In this document: positions 7,938 through 17,736 of the stretch, piece after piece
Position numbering within the stretch: the stretch's first letter is position 1
Layout of the letters: every line of letters starts with the position of its first letter
Translations under genes and position numbers: made by a program
Assembly: GCF_016734905.1 (NCBI RefSeq)
Contig: NZ_JAERPO010000002.1
Coordinates: 1,011,524-1,075,523 of the forward strand
Direction: 5' to 3'
DNA from: Sphingopyxis jiangsuensis
GTDB lineage: Bacteria; Pseudomonadota; Alphaproteobacteria; Sphingomonadales; Sphingomonadaceae
DNA: 64,000 bases
Notes under the pieces: model-generated
What the model was told of the DNA's origin: nothing
Databases searched by the model: none
The model's input: only the letters and a program-made list of their open reading frames with translations

Positions 7938-10100
7938 ATGCGCGCTATTTGGATGTTTCTGGCAGCAATTGCCACCCCGCTCGTCGCGCCCGCCGATGCT
8001 TTTGCAGAACAGAAAGACGCCGCATTGACCCACAACGACCTGCCGCCTGCCCCGATTGCCGAACAACGCCCGCGCGAGGTGACATTGCACGGGAGGACGC
8101 TGTCGGACCCATGGCACTGGCTGCGCGACCAAAGCTATCCCACGATCGATGACGAGGACATCCTTGCCTATGTGAAGGCCGAGAATGCCTATTTCGATGC
8201 TGCAATGAAGCCGCATGCGGACCTTGTCGAAACCTTGTTCCAGGAAATGAAGGGCCGCATCAAGGAAGCCGATGCCAGCGTGCCGCAAAAGGACGGCGAC
8301 TGGCTCTATTGGGTCGAATATGAGGAAGGCGCCGAATATAAGAAATGGTATCGCAAGCCGGCAGCGGGGGGCGGCGAGGCGCAGCTGATCCTCGACGAAG
8401 TCGCGATGGCCGAAGGCAAGGAATATTTCCGCCTCGCCGAACTGTCGGTCAGCCCGAACGGCAAGCTGATGGCCTATTCGTTCGACGACAATGGCTCCGA
8501 ACGATTCGAGGCGCGCATCCGCGACCTCGAGACGGGCGAACTCCTGCCCGATACCATCCCCGGCACGCTCTCGTCGCTCGTCTGGACGGCGAACAACGAC
8601 GCGATCCTCTATGGCCTCGCGAACGAGAATTGGCGCACCGACAATGTCCGGCTTCACAAGCTCGGCACGCCGGTTGCCGAGGACAGGCTGCTCTACAAGG
8701 AGGCCGACATCGGTTTCGGCGTCGGCATCGGCAAGACCGCCGCCGACAATTATATCGTGATCGCGACGGGCGATAACGAGACGAGCGAGGTCTATCTGCT
8801 CCCCGCCGACAATCCGGAGGCCAAGCCGCTGCTCGTCGCGCCGCGCCAGAAGGGCCGCGAATACAGCGTCGATGAGCGCGAGGACATTCTTTATATCCAC
8901 ACCAACGACGAACATCCCAATTTCCGCGTCGCGACCGCGAGCATCGACAAGCCTGGCGAATGGAAAACGCTGATCCCCGGATCGGACCACAGCTACATCA
9001 CCGGCCTGTCGATCTTCCGCGACTATTTCGTGCTGGAGGCGCGCGAGGACGGGCTCGATCAGGTCGATGTCCGCAAATATGACGCGCCGTTGACTCCCGG
9101 CCGGATCAAGTTTCCCGAGGCGACCTATGTCGCCGGCCTCGGCGACAATCCCGAATATCATCAGGACAAGCTGCGCCTCGACTATGAATCGATGGTCACC
9201 CCCGACACCGTCTATGACTATGATCTGGCCAGCGGGACGCTCGAAACGCTGAAGGTGCAGGAAATCCCTTCCGGTTACGATTCGTCACAATATATTACCG
9301 AATGGGTGAATCTTCCGAGCCGTGACGGCAAGACGATGATTCCCGCCTCGCTCGTCTACAAGAAGGGTACGAAGCTCGACGGCAGCGCGCCGATGCACCT
9401 CTATGCCTATGGCTCCTACGGCTATCGCGTCCCGCCGGGCTTTTCGACGACGCGACTCAGCCTCGTCGATCGCGGTATGATCTATGCCATCGCGCATGTC
9501 CGCGGCGGCGACGACATGGGGCGCGCCTGGTATCTTGCGGGCAAGACAACCGAGCGCACGAACACGTTCAACGATTTCATCGACGTCGCAAAGGGCCTGA
9601 TCGCCAAGAAATATACGAGCGCGGGCAAGATTTCGATCGAGGGCCGCTCGGCGGGCGGACAGGTAATGGGCGTCGTCTATAACGAGGCACCCGAATTGTG
9701 GGGCGCGGTGCTCGCAGGCGTGCCCTTCGTCGACGTCATCAACACGATGATCGACGAGGATTTGCCGCTCACCCCCGGCGAATGGCCTGAATGGGGCAAT
9801 CCGATCACCGACAAGGCGGCGTTCGATTATATGCTGGGGTACAGCCCCTATGACAATGTGACGGCAAAGGCCTATCCGCCGATGTTGGTGTCGGCGGGGC
9901 TCAACGACCCGCGCGTCACCTATTGGGAGCCCGCCAAATGGGTCGCCAAGCTCCGCGCGACGCGCACTAATGACGCACTCCTTCTCCTGCGCACCAACAT
10001 GGGCGCGGGCCACGCTGGCAAATCGGGCCGCTGGGGCGCGCTCCACGAGGATGCCGAAGAATACGCCTTCGTGCTGACGCAGCTGGAGGTGGAGAAGTAA
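7938..10100 (+). CDS. Oligopeptidase B-like S9A serine peptidase with signal peptide
   Basis: It belongs to the prolyl oligopeptidase/oligopeptidase B group, which cuts short peptides after basic residues. An N-terminal beta-propeller (about residues 60-440) precedes the alpha/beta-hydrolase domain. The catalytic triad is visible as Ser571 (GRSAGG), Asp657 (NDPRVTYWEP) and His692 (GAGHAGKSGRW). The segment VPFVDVINTMIDEDLPLTPGEWPEWGNP is strongly oligopeptidase-B-like and is cited here only as two shorter pieces: PFVDVINTMID and EWPEWGNP. The start at MRAIWMFLAAIATPLVAP gives a credible signal peptide ending near ADAFA, so the enzyme is probably periplasmic, unlike cytosolic E. coli PtrB. Length is 720 residues. 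Confidence 0.92.
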   Translation: MRAIWMFLAAIATPLVAPADAFAEQKDAALTHNDLPPAPIAEQRPREVTLHGRTLSDPWHWLRDQSYPTIDDEDILAYVKAENAYFDAAMKPHADLVETLFQEMKGRIKEADASVPQKDGDWLYWVEYEEGAEYKKWYRKPAAGGGEAQLILDEVAMAEGKEYFRLAELSVSPNGKLMAYSFDDNGSERFEARIRDLETGELLPDTIPGTLSSLVWTANNDAILYGLANENWRTDNVRLHKLGTPVAEDRLLYKEADIGFGVGIGKTAADNYIVIATGDNETSEVYLLPADNPEAKPLLVAPRQKGREYSVDEREDILYIHTNDEHPNFRVATASIDKPGEWKTLIPGSDHSYITGLSIFRDYFVLEAREDGLDQVDVRKYDAPLTPGRIKFPEATYVAGLGDNPEYHQDKLRLDYESMVTPDTVYDYDLASGTLETLKVQEIPSGYDSSQYITEWVNLPSRDGKTMIPASLVYKKGTKLDGSAPMHLYAYGSYGYRVPPGFSTTRLSLVDRGMIYAIAHVRGGDDMGRAWYLAGKTTERTNTFNDFIDVAKGLIAKKYTSAGKISIEGRSAGGQVMGVVYNEAPELWGAVLAGVPFVDVINTMIDEDLPLTPGEWPEWGNPITDKAAFDYMLGYSPYDNVTAKAYPPMLVSAGLNDPRVTYWEPAKWVAKLRATRTNDALLLLRTNMGAGHAGKSGRWGALHEDAEEYAFVLTQLEVEK

Positions 10101-10113
10101 TCTGCTCTGGTGA

Positions 10114-10131
10114 TCCCGGCGAAAGCTGGGA
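10114..10131. repeat. GC-rich hairpin repeat (REP-like)
   Basis: TCCCGGC-GAAA-GCTGGGA, a 7-bp stem with one G-T pair, lies between the convergent peptidase and HAD genes. It resembles the other CCCGG-containing palindromes of this window and may also slow transcription, but it lacks a T run. Confidence 0.45.
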
Positions 10132-10139
10132 CGACATCG

Positions 10140-10751
10140 CTATCGAGAGAGACAGCCGCGCGCCACCAGTTCGCGCTCCAACGTCGTCGCATCGACGAAA
10201 ACATGTCCTGCGATGCCCACCGACTCGGCGCCCGCGACGTTCTTCGCCACATCGTCGACGAACAACGCGCCTGCGGGGTCGATGCCGAATCGGTCGATCG
10301 CGAGGCGAAAGATGGCGGGTTCGGGCTTCATCAGCCTTTCGGTGCCCGACACGATGATGTCCCGAAAGCGATCGAACACCGGCTGGGTCGGCCGGAAACC
10401 CTCCCAGAATTCATGGCCGAAGTTGGTGATGGCGAAGAGTGGCACGCCCGCGGCGTCGAGGCGCTCGACCAGTTCGAGACTGCCGGGCACCGGGCCCGGA
10501 ATCGTCTCGTTGAAGCGCGCCGCATAGGCATCGATGAGCGCGGCATGTTCGGGGAACTCCGCCTTGCGCTCGGGCAGCATCTCGGCGAGCGGGCGGCCGG
10601 CATCGTGCTGGAAATGCCATTCGGGCGTGACGACGTTGGTCACGAACCATTCGAGCTCGTCGCGGTCGTTGATCAGCTTCGCGAACAAATGGCGCAGGTC
10701 CCAGTCGAAAAGAACGCGGCCAACGTCAAAGATCACGCATCGGCGAATCAT
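10140..10751 (-). CDS. HAD-superfamily hydrolase (subfamily IA phosphatase)
   Basis: The 203-residue protein shows the HAD motif I as FDVGRVLFDWD near the N-terminus, with the usual second Asp replaced by Gly-Arg spacing as in several HAD-IA members. Motif II is the Thr-Asn in LFAITNFG, motif III the Lys in RLMKPEP, and motif IV is FVDDVAKN. A cap domain fills roughly residues 15-85. The ATG at 10751 is preferred because GGAG lies four bases upstream; a GTG two codons earlier is too close to it. The substrate is unknown; related proteins act on small phosphorylated metabolites or haloacids. Confidence 0.85.
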   Translation of the reverse strand: MIRRCVIFDVGRVLFDWDLRHLFAKLINDRDELEWFVTNVVTPEWHFQHDAGRPLAEMLPERKAEFPEHAALIDAYAARFNETIPGPVPGSLELVERLDAAGVPLFAITNFGHEFWEGFRPTQPVFDRFRDIIVSGTERLMKPEPAIFRLAIDRFGIDPAGALFVDDVAKNVAGAESVGIAGHVFVDATTLERELVARGCLSR

Positions 10752-10846
10752 GGGCACTCCACACGCGCGAAAGCGCCGCCGGAATCATCCGACGGCGTCA
10801 CGCTGGCTTGCAATAGCGCGCGGGACATAGGCCCCGGCAGGGCTGG

Positions 10847-10972
10847 TCAGCCCTGGCGCGCCTTGAAACGGCGGTTGGTCTTGTTGATCACATAGGTCCG
10901 GCCGCGGCGGCGGATCACGCGGTTGTCCCGGTGGCGGTCCTTCAGCGACTTCAGGCTGTTGCGAATCTTCAT
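10847..10972 (-). CDS. rpmJ: 50S ribosomal protein L36, zinc-independent form
   Basis: The 41-residue protein [19 protein letters not shown]... matches the longer L36 paralogue (YkgO-like). The zinc-ligand cysteines of classical L36 are missing, so it does not bind zinc. It is not in the spc operon of this window but stands alone between galE and a HAD gene, the common sphingomonad position. An in-frame upstream ATG would add 28 residues foreign to the family and is rejected. Confidence 0.95.
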   Translation of the reverse strand: MKIRNSLKSLKDRHRDNRVIRRRGRTYVINKTNRRFKARQG

Positions 10973-11015
10973 TGCTCTTGTCCGTAAAAACTCTGGCGTT
11001 GCACGCGAAGCGGCG

Positions 11016-11044
11016 CACCTATGGCGAAGCGGGTCGAAAGTCAA
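11016..11044 (-). promoter_or_regulatory. Putative promoter of rpmJ
   Basis: On the minus strand a TTGACT -35 element is followed after 17 bp by TAGGTG, placed 44 bp before the rpmJ start codon. The -35 is good and the -10 weak. Confidence 0.35.
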
Positions 11045-11062
11045 CCGGGAACGCACGCAATT

Positions 11063-12094
11063 TCAGGCAGCGAGCCGCCTTTCGGCGAGCGCGCGTTCCC
11101 ACGCCAGCGCATGCGCAACGATCGTGTCGAGGTCGGCATAGAGCGGTGCCCAGCCGAGCGCCGCGCGAATCGCGCTGTTGTCGGCGACGAGCGCATCGGG
11201 GTCGCCCGGGCGGCGCCCGACGATGCGGCGCTCGACTGGGCGGCCCGTCGCGCGATCGACCGCGTCAAGCACTTCGCGCACCGAAAAGCCGCGCCCATAT
11301 CCCGCGTTGAGCCGGTGGCTCGTCGCCGGATCGGCGATCAGCGCGTCGAGCGCGAGCAGATGCGCGGCGGCGAGGTCGCTGACGTGGATATAGTCGCGCA
11401 CCCCCGTTCCGTCGGGCGTTGCGAAATCGGTCCCGAAAATGTCGACATGGCGGCGGCGGCCGAGCGCCGCTTCGACCGCTACCTTGATCAGATGCGTGGC
11501 ACCGACGGTCGACTGGCCGCTGCGCGCGTGCGGATCGGCACCCGCGACGTTGAAATAGCGCAGCGCGCAATAGTTGAAGTCGTGCGCCGCAGCAACGTCG
11601 ATGAGCATCCCCTCGGTCATCAGTTTCGACATGCCATAGGGGTTGATCGGACGTTGCGGCGCGTCCTCGCGCACCGGGATCGCGTCGGGAATACCGTAGG
11701 TCGCCGCGGTCGAGGAAAAGATGAAGTGGCGCACCCCGGCGAGCACTGCAGCCGCGATCAACGACCGGCTGCGCGCGCTGTTGTTGTCATAATATTTGAG
11801 CGGGTCGGCGACCGATTCGGGCACCACGACCGATCCCGCGAAATGCATGATCGCGCCGATCCGATGCTCGGCAAGCACCCGCGCGACAAGCCGTTCGTCG
11901 CCGACATCCCCCTCGACGAAGACGGCACCGGTGGGCACCGCCCAGCGGAAGCCCGTGACCAGATTGTCGAGCACGACGACGCGCCAGCCGGCATCGAGCA
12001 GAGCCAGAACGGCGTGGCTGCCGATATAGCCCGCACCGCCGGTGACGAGCACGGCAAAGGGACGCGGCGAATGGCGATGGGGCGCAGAGGGCAC
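11063..12094 (-). CDS. galE: UDP-glucose 4-epimerase
   Basis: GalE interconverts UDP-glucose and UDP-galactose, supplying galactosyl units for lipopolysaccharide and exopolysaccharide. It is a short-chain dehydrogenase-like extended SDR: the NAD-binding loop TGGAGYIGS lies at residues 18-26, catalytic Tyr153 and Lys157 in YGMSK, and Ser-Ser-Thr near residue 127-129. The conserved ALRYFNVAGAD motif follows. The start is a GTG, preceded by an AGGAG about 11 bases away. Length 343 fits. It lies downstream of rpoN on the same strand, with 73 bp between. Confidence 0.93.
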   Translation of the reverse strand: MPSAPHRHSPRPFAVLVTGGAGYIGSHAVLALLDAGWRVVVLDNLVTGFRWAVPTGAVFVEGDVGDERLVARVLAEHRIGAIMHFAGSVVVPESVADPLKYYDNNSARSRSLIAAAVLAGVRHFIFSSTAATYGIPDAIPVREDAPQRPINPYGMSKLMTEGMLIDVAAAHDFNYCALRYFNVAGADPHARSGQSTVGATHLIKVAVEAALGRRRHVDIFGTDFATPDGTGVRDYIHVSDLAAAHLLALDALIADPATSHRLNAGYGRGFSVREVLDAVDRATGRPVERRIVGRRPGDPDALVADNSAIRAALGWAPLYADLDTIVAHALAWERALAERRLAA

Positions 12095-12167
12095 GGCTTG
12101 TCGGCTCCTTTGGCCGAAAAGCTAGCCCGCAAGTGGTTAGAATAAGGTTAGCGGGAGGCGAGTGCGC

Positions 12168-13625
12168 CTATCCCGCCAGCGCTTTCTGCCGCCGTCGCTG
12201 GACCGACGAACCATAGCCCATCGATTCGCGATATTTGACCACGGTGCGCCGTGCGATGTCGTGCCCCTCTGCCGACAGTTTCTGCGCGATCGCCTCGTCG
12301 GAGAGGATCGCCTTCGGGTCCTCGGCGTCGATCAGCGCCTTGATCCGGCTCTTGACCGCCTCGGCCGACACCGCGCCGTCGCCGTCGGTCGCCGATATGC
12401 CCGAGGAGAAGAAATATTTGAGCTCGAACAGCCCGCGCGCGCACGACAGATATTTATTGCTCGTGACGCGGCTGACGGTCGATTCGTGCATCCCGATTTC
12501 CTCGGCGACCTGCCTCAGCGTGAGCGGGCGCATGTGCGCGACGCCGTGGAGGAAGAATCCCTCCTGCTGCTTGACGATCGCGCTCGCGACCTTGACGATC
12601 GTGCGCTGGCGCTGATCGAGCGCGCGCACGAGCCAGTTGGCACCCGCAAGCTGTTCGGACAGCCATGCCTTGCTCTTCGCCGCCGCGCCCTTCGCAAGTT
12701 CGGTATAATAGCGGCGGTTTACGAGCAGACGCGGCAGCGTCCCGCTGTTCACCTCGACCGCCCAGCCCTTTGCCGTCTGGCGCACGAACAGGTCGGGGAC
12801 GACCGCCTGCGCCGGGGTGCCGCCGAAACGCAGTCCCGGCTTGGGATCATAGCCGCGAAGTTCGCGGATCATGTCGACAATATCCTCGTCATCGACGCCG
12901 CAGATGCGCTTGAGCTGCGGGAAGGCGCCCTTGGCGACCAGGTCGAGGTGCGCGATCATGCACGCCATCGCCGGGTCGTAGCGGTCGGCCTCGCGCGCCT
13001 GGATCGCGATACATTCAGAGAGGTCGCGCGCGCCGACTCCCGACGGGTCAAAGGTCTGCACGCCGGCGAGCACCCCCTCGATGAGTGCAAGCGGAACGCC
13101 GAGCCGCTGCGCGAGCTCGGTCAGGTCGGCACGCAAATAGCCAGCCTCGTCTATCAGCGCGACGATCTGTTCGGCGACCATCGCCTCGATGCCGGAAAAA
13201 TGTTCGCCGACTTGCACGAGAAGATGTTCGTGGAGCGTTTCGTCGGCGCCCGCGAAACTGTCGAAGTCGATCCCCTCACCGTCGCCGCCCGAAAGGCCGA
13301 CGCTGTCGCTGACGCTGTCGTGATGGAATTGTTCGGCACCGAAATCGACATCAAGATCGTCGGCAGTCCCGGCGGCGGATTCGAGCGCCGCGTCGGTTTC
13401 GGGGGCTTCGATTACGGGAGGCAGGGCCTCTTCAACCGCTTCGTCGGGGGAGGCATCGTTGTCACCTGATGCCGCATCAAGCAGCGGATTGCCTTCGAGC
13501 GCTTCGGCGAGATAGGCTTCGAGTTCGAGGTTCGACAGCGCGAGCAGCTTGATCGCCTGCTGCAGCTGCGGCGTCATCACCAGCGATTGCGACTGGCGGA
13601 GATCGAGGCGCGGACCCAACGCCAT
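12168..13625 (-). CDS. rpoN: RNA polymerase sigma-54 factor
   Basis: Sigma-54 directs polymerase to -24/-12 promoters and needs AAA+ activators. The glutamine-rich region I is visible at the N-terminus (QSQSLVMTPQLQQAIKLLAL), an acidic region II follows (about residues 50-115), and the C-terminal DNA-binding part ends with the RpoN box ARRTVVKYRE. A helix-turn-helix is seen around EIGMHESTVSRVTSNKYL. At 485 residues it is full length. The gene follows lptB by 24 bp, a widely conserved lptB-rpoN pairing, so both are probably on one transcript. Confidence 0.97.
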   Translation of the reverse strand: MALGPRLDLRQSQSLVMTPQLQQAIKLLALSNLELEAYLAEALEGNPLLDAASGDNDASPDEAVEEALPPVIEAPETDAALESAAGTADDLDVDFGAEQFHHDSVSDSVGLSGGDGEGIDFDSFAGADETLHEHLLVQVGEHFSGIEAMVAEQIVALIDEAGYLRADLTELAQRLGVPLALIEGVLAGVQTFDPSGVGARDLSECIAIQAREADRYDPAMACMIAHLDLVAKGAFPQLKRICGVDDEDIVDMIRELRGYDPKPGLRFGGTPAQAVVPDLFVRQTAKGWAVEVNSGTLPRLLVNRRYYTELAKGAAAKSKAWLSEQLAGANWLVRALDQRQRTIVKVASAIVKQQEGFFLHGVAHMRPLTLRQVAEEIGMHESTVSRVTSNKYLSCARGLFELKYFFSSGISATDGDGAVSAEAVKSRIKALIDAEDPKAILSDEAIAQKLSAEGHDIARRTVVKYRESMGYGSSVQRRRQKALAG

Positions 13626-13649
13626 GAGAATTATGACCTCACAGCATGC

Positions 13650-14462
13650 TCAAAGCGAAAAGCCCTCGCCGAGATAGAGGCGGCGCACCTCGGGGTCGGC
13701 GACGAGCTCGGCGGGCGACCCGGCGAGCAGCACCTTGCCGTCATAGATGATGCATGCACGGTCGACGAGATCGAGCGTTTCGCGGACATTATGGTCGGTG
13801 ATGAGGACACCAATGCCGCGCGTCTTCAAATCGGCGACAAGGTCGCGGATGTCGCTGATCGAAAGTGGGTCGATACCGGCAAATGGTTCGTCGAGCAGGA
13901 TGATCGACGGGTTTGCGGCGAGCGCGCGCGCAATTTCTGCGCGGCGCCGTTCACCGCCCGACAGCGCCATCGCCGCAGCATCGCGCAGCCGCGTCAGCCC
14001 GAATTCGTTGAGCAGCTCCTCGAGCCGCCGTTCGCGCGCGACCTTGTCGGGCTCGGCGAGTTCGAGCACCGCCTCGATATTCTGCGCCACCGTCATACCG
14101 CGAAAGATTGAGGTTTCCTGGGGAAGATAGCCCAGGCCGAGGATCGCCCGGCGATACATCGGAAGCGCGGTAATGTCGGAACCATCGAGCATGATGCGTC
14201 CGGCGTCGGGCTTCACCAGCCCCATGATCGAATAAAAACAGGTCGTCTTGCCCGCACCGTTGGGGCCGAGCAGGCCGACGACCTCGCCCTTCGCAACCGA
14301 AAGCGACACGTCGGACAGGACGACGCGCTTGTCATAGCTTTTGGCAATCGAAATAACGGCAAGGCCGTTGCCCGACGCGGCATCCTGCTGCGCGTGCGCC
14401 GTATGTTCGGCAACGCCATGATCGTCGGCGACGAGCGTCGCGGGGGCAGTTTCGTCAGTCAT
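13650..14462 (-). CDS. lptB: Lipopolysaccharide export ABC transporter ATPase
   Basis: LptB powers extraction of lipopolysaccharide from the inner membrane by LptFG for transport across the envelope. The Walker A loop GPNGAGKTT is at residues 66-74, the Q-loop in LPQETSIFR, the signature LSGGERRR, and Walker B in SIILLDEPFAGID. The H-loop is TDHNVRE. About 33 extra N-terminal residues precede the ATPase domain, which is longer than E. coli LptB. It is immediately upstream of rpoN. Confidence 0.95.
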   Translation of the reverse strand: MTDETAPATLVADDHGVAEHTAHAQQDAASGNGLAVISIAKSYDKRVVLSDVSLSVAKGEVVGLLGPNGAGKTTCFYSIMGLVKPDAGRIMLDGSDITALPMYRRAILGLGYLPQETSIFRGMTVAQNIEAVLELAEPDKVARERRLEELLNEFGLTRLRDAAAMALSGGERRRAEIARALAANPSIILLDEPFAGIDPLSISDIRDLVADLKTRGIGVLITDHNVRETLDLVDRACIIYDGKVLLAGSPAELVADPEVRRLYLGEGFSL

Positions 14463-14557
14463 GACGCCGCGTTACCCGACGCGGGCCGTCAGCGTCAATC
14501 TGGCAGGATTTTTGCAGGCGGGCTTTTGGTCGCCCCGGTTGGCGATGGATGCGGGTG

Positions 14558-15940
14558 TCAGTGTGCCGCCTGCGGCCCGCGCACCACCCCCGACTGTGCG
14601 AGTTGCTCGTCGATTGCCGCAATCAGCCGCTCGAGCGCGGCTTCGTCCTGAGCCTCGGCGCGCGCGACGAGTACGTCCTGCGTGTTCGACGCGCGGAGCA
14701 ACCACCAGCCGTCGTCGGTCTTCACACGCGCGCCGTCGGTGCGGTCGACTTGCGCGCCCGAAGCCGCAAGGCGGTCGAGAACTTCGTCCACAATGGCAAA
14801 TTTGCGCGACTCGTCGACCTGAAAGCGCATTTCGGGTGTGTTGACCATCGGCGGCATCGCACCGCGCAACTCGGTCACGCTCTGCCCCAGTTTCGTCGCG
14901 GCCTCGATCAGCCGTACCGCGGCATAGGGCGCATCGTCGAAACCGAAATAGCGGTCGGCGAAGAAGATATGACCGCTCATCTCGCCCGCCAGCGGGCTGC
15001 CGGTCTCCTTCATCTTCGCCTTGATCAGGCTGTGCCCCGTCTTCCACATCAAGGGGACGCCGCCCAGTTCGGCGACGCGGTCGAACAGCGCCTGGCTGGC
15101 CTTCACATCGGCAATCACCGTCGCGCCGGGATGCTCATGCAGCAGCGCGGCGGCATAGACTTGCAGCAGCTGGTCGCCCCAGATCACGCGGCCCTGCCCG
15201 TCGATTGCGCCGATGCGGTCGCCGTCTCCATCGAATGCGACGCCGAAATCGAGGCTCTTCTCCGCGACCAGTTTCCGAAGATCCGCCAGATTCTTCTCTT
15301 CGGTGGGATCGGGATGGTGGTTCGGAAAATGCCCGTCAATGTCGGTAAAGAGCAGATGATGCTCGCCCGGAAGACGCGCGGTGAGCTTTTCGATGACTGT
15401 GCCCGCAGCGCCATTCCCTGCGTCCCAACCGATACGGAAGGCGCCGCCGGCGAAGCCTTCGACAAGCCGGTCGACATAGGCGTCGACGATGTCGATGCGC
15501 TCCGCCGCGCCTTCGCCGCTCTCCCAGTCGCCCGCCGCAGCAATCGTCCCGATCCGCTGGATGTCGGCGCCGAAAAAGGGCCGCCCCTGCAGCACCATCT
15601 TGAAACCATTATAGTCGGGGGGGTTGTGGCTGCCGGTTATCTGTATGCCGCCGTCAACATCCTGCGTTGACGCGGCATAATAGAGCATCGGCGTCGGTCC
15701 GAGCCCGACATTCAGCGCGTCGACGCCCGCATCGTTGATCCCGCGCACCAGCGCCTCGGCGAGCATCGGCGACGACAGCCGCCCATCATAGCCCACCGCG
15801 ATGCGCCGACCGCCCGCGCGCATGACCAACGTCGCGAAGCTGCGCCCGATTGCATAGGCGTCGGCATCCGACAAAGTATCGCCGACGACACCGCGAATGT
15901 CATATTCGCGCAGCATCGTCGGATCGAAAACATGGGTCAT
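14558..15940 (-). CDS. Phosphoglucomutase/phosphomannomutase (PgmG-like)
   Basis: The enzyme interconverts hexose 1- and 6-phosphates and feeds nucleotide-sugar synthesis for surface polysaccharides. The catalytic phosphoserine is Ser104 in TGSHNPP, the metal-binding loop is FDGDGDRIG, the sugar-recognition loop is GEMSGH, and the C-terminal phosphate-binding loop is RASNTQ. This matches the 460-residue bifunctional PgmG of Sphingomonas. The ATG at 15940 has GGGGAG five bases upstream, so it is preferred to a GTG two codons earlier. It runs in the same direction as mipZ, which starts upstream. Confidence 0.93.
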   Translation of the reverse strand: MTHVFDPTMLREYDIRGVVGDTLSDADAYAIGRSFATLVMRAGGRRIAVGYDGRLSSPMLAEALVRGINDAGVDALNVGLGPTPMLYYAASTQDVDGGIQITGSHNPPDYNGFKMVLQGRPFFGADIQRIGTIAAAGDWESGEGAAERIDIVDAYVDRLVEGFAGGAFRIGWDAGNGAAGTVIEKLTARLPGEHHLLFTDIDGHFPNHHPDPTEEKNLADLRKLVAEKSLDFGVAFDGDGDRIGAIDGQGRVIWGDQLLQVYAAALLHEHPGATVIADVKASQALFDRVAELGGVPLMWKTGHSLIKAKMKETGSPLAGEMSGHIFFADRYFGFDDAPYAAVRLIEAATKLGQSVTELRGAMPPMVNTPEMRFQVDESRKFAIVDEVLDRLAASGAQVDRTDGARVKTDDGWWLLRASNTQDVLVARAEAQDEAALERLIAAIDEQLAQSGVVRGPQAAH

Positions 15941-15963
15941 TGTCACTCCCCGGCAAATTCTGG

Positions 15964-16773
15964 TCAGGCCGCGGCGAATAGATCGCCGTCGGGATGGAAC
16001 CGTTCGCGCGCGGGAAGGTTCAATCCCCCCATCGCCTCGCGCAATTCCTGCCGCGCGACGACATGGCCGATGCCCATCCCGCCAAGATGCGCCTTGTCGA
16101 GCAGGGTCAGCCCCGCCGGGAACAGCTCGCGATAGATGACGCGCTCGCCGAGTCCCGGAATGACGCGAAAGCCGACGCGGCGCGACAGCTGCGTCAGCGC
16201 TTCGCCGACGCGCCGCATATTGTGCGCGTCGACGTGCTGGAGGCGGTTGCGCAATATGATCCAGTCGATCGTCCGCCCGTCGGTTTTCGCGCGCGCCTTG
16301 CGCGTGTCCCAGATGAGTTCCGAATAGAAGCTGGGTCTCGTGACCTGGAAATTTTCCGGATCGACCTGCCCGATGAGATCGAAGTCGATGAAGCTGTCGT
16401 TGATCGGGGTGATCAGCGTATCGGCGCTCGTCGCAAGGTGACGCGCGAAGACGTCGTCGCGTCCGGGCGTGTCGGCGATGAAATAGTCGGCGCCGTCGCT
16501 GAGGCGCGCGACCTGGGCGTCGAGTTCCTCGATCGTCGTCCCCTCGAACACCTCGAAGCGCGGCGTCGGCAGCATGATGTCGCGCCGCTTCGCCGTGTTT
16601 TCGCGATTCTCGAGATAGCGGTGAAACGTGCGCTGGCGCGGGTCGAGGTCGATGCCCGCGACACGCCAGCCCTGACTTGCGAGCGCAACCGCGAAATGCA
16701 CGGCGCAGGTCGACTTGCCCGTCCCGCCCTTTTCATTCGCAAAGATGATCCGGTGGGGGGCGGGCGTCGTCAT
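15964..16773 (-). CDS. mipZ: Cell-division positioning ATPase MipZ
   Basis: MipZ is a ParA/MinD-type ATPase of alphaproteobacteria that forms a gradient from the ParB-bound pole and blocks FtsZ assembly away from midcell. The deviant Walker A motif KGGTGKST is at residues 15-22, with the signature lysine at 15. The sequence [16 protein letters not shown] and the C-terminal ERFHPDGDL are typical of MipZ rather than of plasmid ParA. The chosen ATG yields 269 residues; an upstream frame extension would cross the panC promoter. It is divergent from panC with 85 bp between. Confidence 0.93.
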   Translation of the reverse strand: MTTPAPHRIIFANEKGGTGKSTCAVHFAVALASQGWRVAGIDLDPRQRTFHRYLENRENTAKRRDIMLPTPRFEVFEGTTIEELDAQVARLSDGADYFIADTPGRDDVFARHLATSADTLITPINDSFIDFDLIGQVDPENFQVTRPSFYSELIWDTRKARAKTDGRTIDWIILRNRLQHVDAHNMRRVGEALTQLSRRVGFRVIPGLGERVIYRELFPAGLTLLDKAHLGGMGIGHVVARQELREAMGGLNLPARERFHPDGDLFAAA

Positions 16774-16858
16774 GACCGTTGCGAATTTCCTGCTGGCGCG
16801 GCATGGCGGCCGCACGGGTTGGCGTTTCAACGCCGCCAATATCGGAGGGCGGGCAAGC

Positions 16859-17698
16859 GTGCAAATCATCCGTGACATCGCCACGCTTCATCGCGCGGTC
16901 GCCGCGCTGGGGCAGGGCGGCAAGAGCGTCGCGCTCGTGCCCACGATGGGCGCGCTCCACGAGGGACATCTGTCGCTCGTGCGCATGGGCAAACGCGTCG
17001 CCGACCATGTCGTCGCCTCGATCTTCGTCAATCCAACGCAATTCGGTCCCAACGAGGATTATGCCGCCTATCCACGCGACGAAGCGCGCGATGCCGCGAT
17101 GCTGGTCGAAGCGGGGGTCAGCCTGCTGTGGGCACCCGATGTCGGCACCATGTACCCCGAAGGGCACAGCACCCATATCGAGGTCGCCGAACTCGGCAGT
17201 GACTATTGCGGTACTGCGCGTCCCGGCCATTTCGACGGGGTCGCAACGGTTGTCGCCAAACTGTTCAACCAGGTACGTCCCGACATCGCGATTTTCGGCG
17301 AGAAGGATTGGCAACAGCTTGCCATCATCCGCCGGATGGCGCGCGACCTCGACCTTGGTGTCGAGATCCTGGGTGCGCCGATTGCGCGCGACACCGACGG
17401 ACTCGCGCTGTCGTCGCGCAACGCCTATCTGACAGCGGAAGAGCGCAAGCTTGCGGCGGTCTTTCCCAAAACGCTCGCCGCGACGGCGGACGCGATCGCC
17501 GGCGGCGCGAGCGTCAGGGAAGCCCTCACCGAGGCCGAAGCGGCCATCGTTGCGGGCGGGTTCGACCGCGTCGATTATGTGGCGCTCGCCGATGCCGGCA
17601 GCCTTGAACGGCTGTTCGAATGGCGCCCGCCCGCCCGTCTGCTCGCCGCCGCGCGAATCGGAAAGACACGCCTGATCGACAATTATCCCGTCGGCTGA
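16859..17698 (+). CDS. panC: Pantoate--beta-alanine ligase
   Basis: PanC joins pantoate and beta-alanine with ATP to make pantothenate, the precursor of coenzyme A. The nucleotidyltransferase HIGH-like motif is seen as His34 and His37 in MGALHEGHLSL, with FVNPTQFGPNEDY and GEKDWQQLAIIRR later, and SSRNAYL near residue 185. The GTG start is supported by GGAGGG eight bases upstream and by the family start (VQIIRDIATL); the longer frame adds 48 unrelated residues. Length 279 is normal. Confidence 0.95.
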   Translation: MQIIRDIATLHRAVAALGQGGKSVALVPTMGALHEGHLSLVRMGKRVADHVVASIFVNPTQFGPNEDYAAYPRDEARDAAMLVEAGVSLLWAPDVGTMYPEGHSTHIEVAELGSDYCGTARPGHFDGVATVVAKLFNQVRPDIAIFGEKDWQQLAIIRRMARDLDLGVEILGAPIARDTDGLALSSRNAYLTAEERKLAAVFPKTLAATADAIAGGASVREALTEAEAAIVAGGFDRVDYVALADAGSLERLFEWRPPARLLAAARIGKTRLIDNYPVG

Positions 17699-17736
17699 TA
17701 CGCAATAAAATCACGGTTTTTCAATAGAATTGCCGT

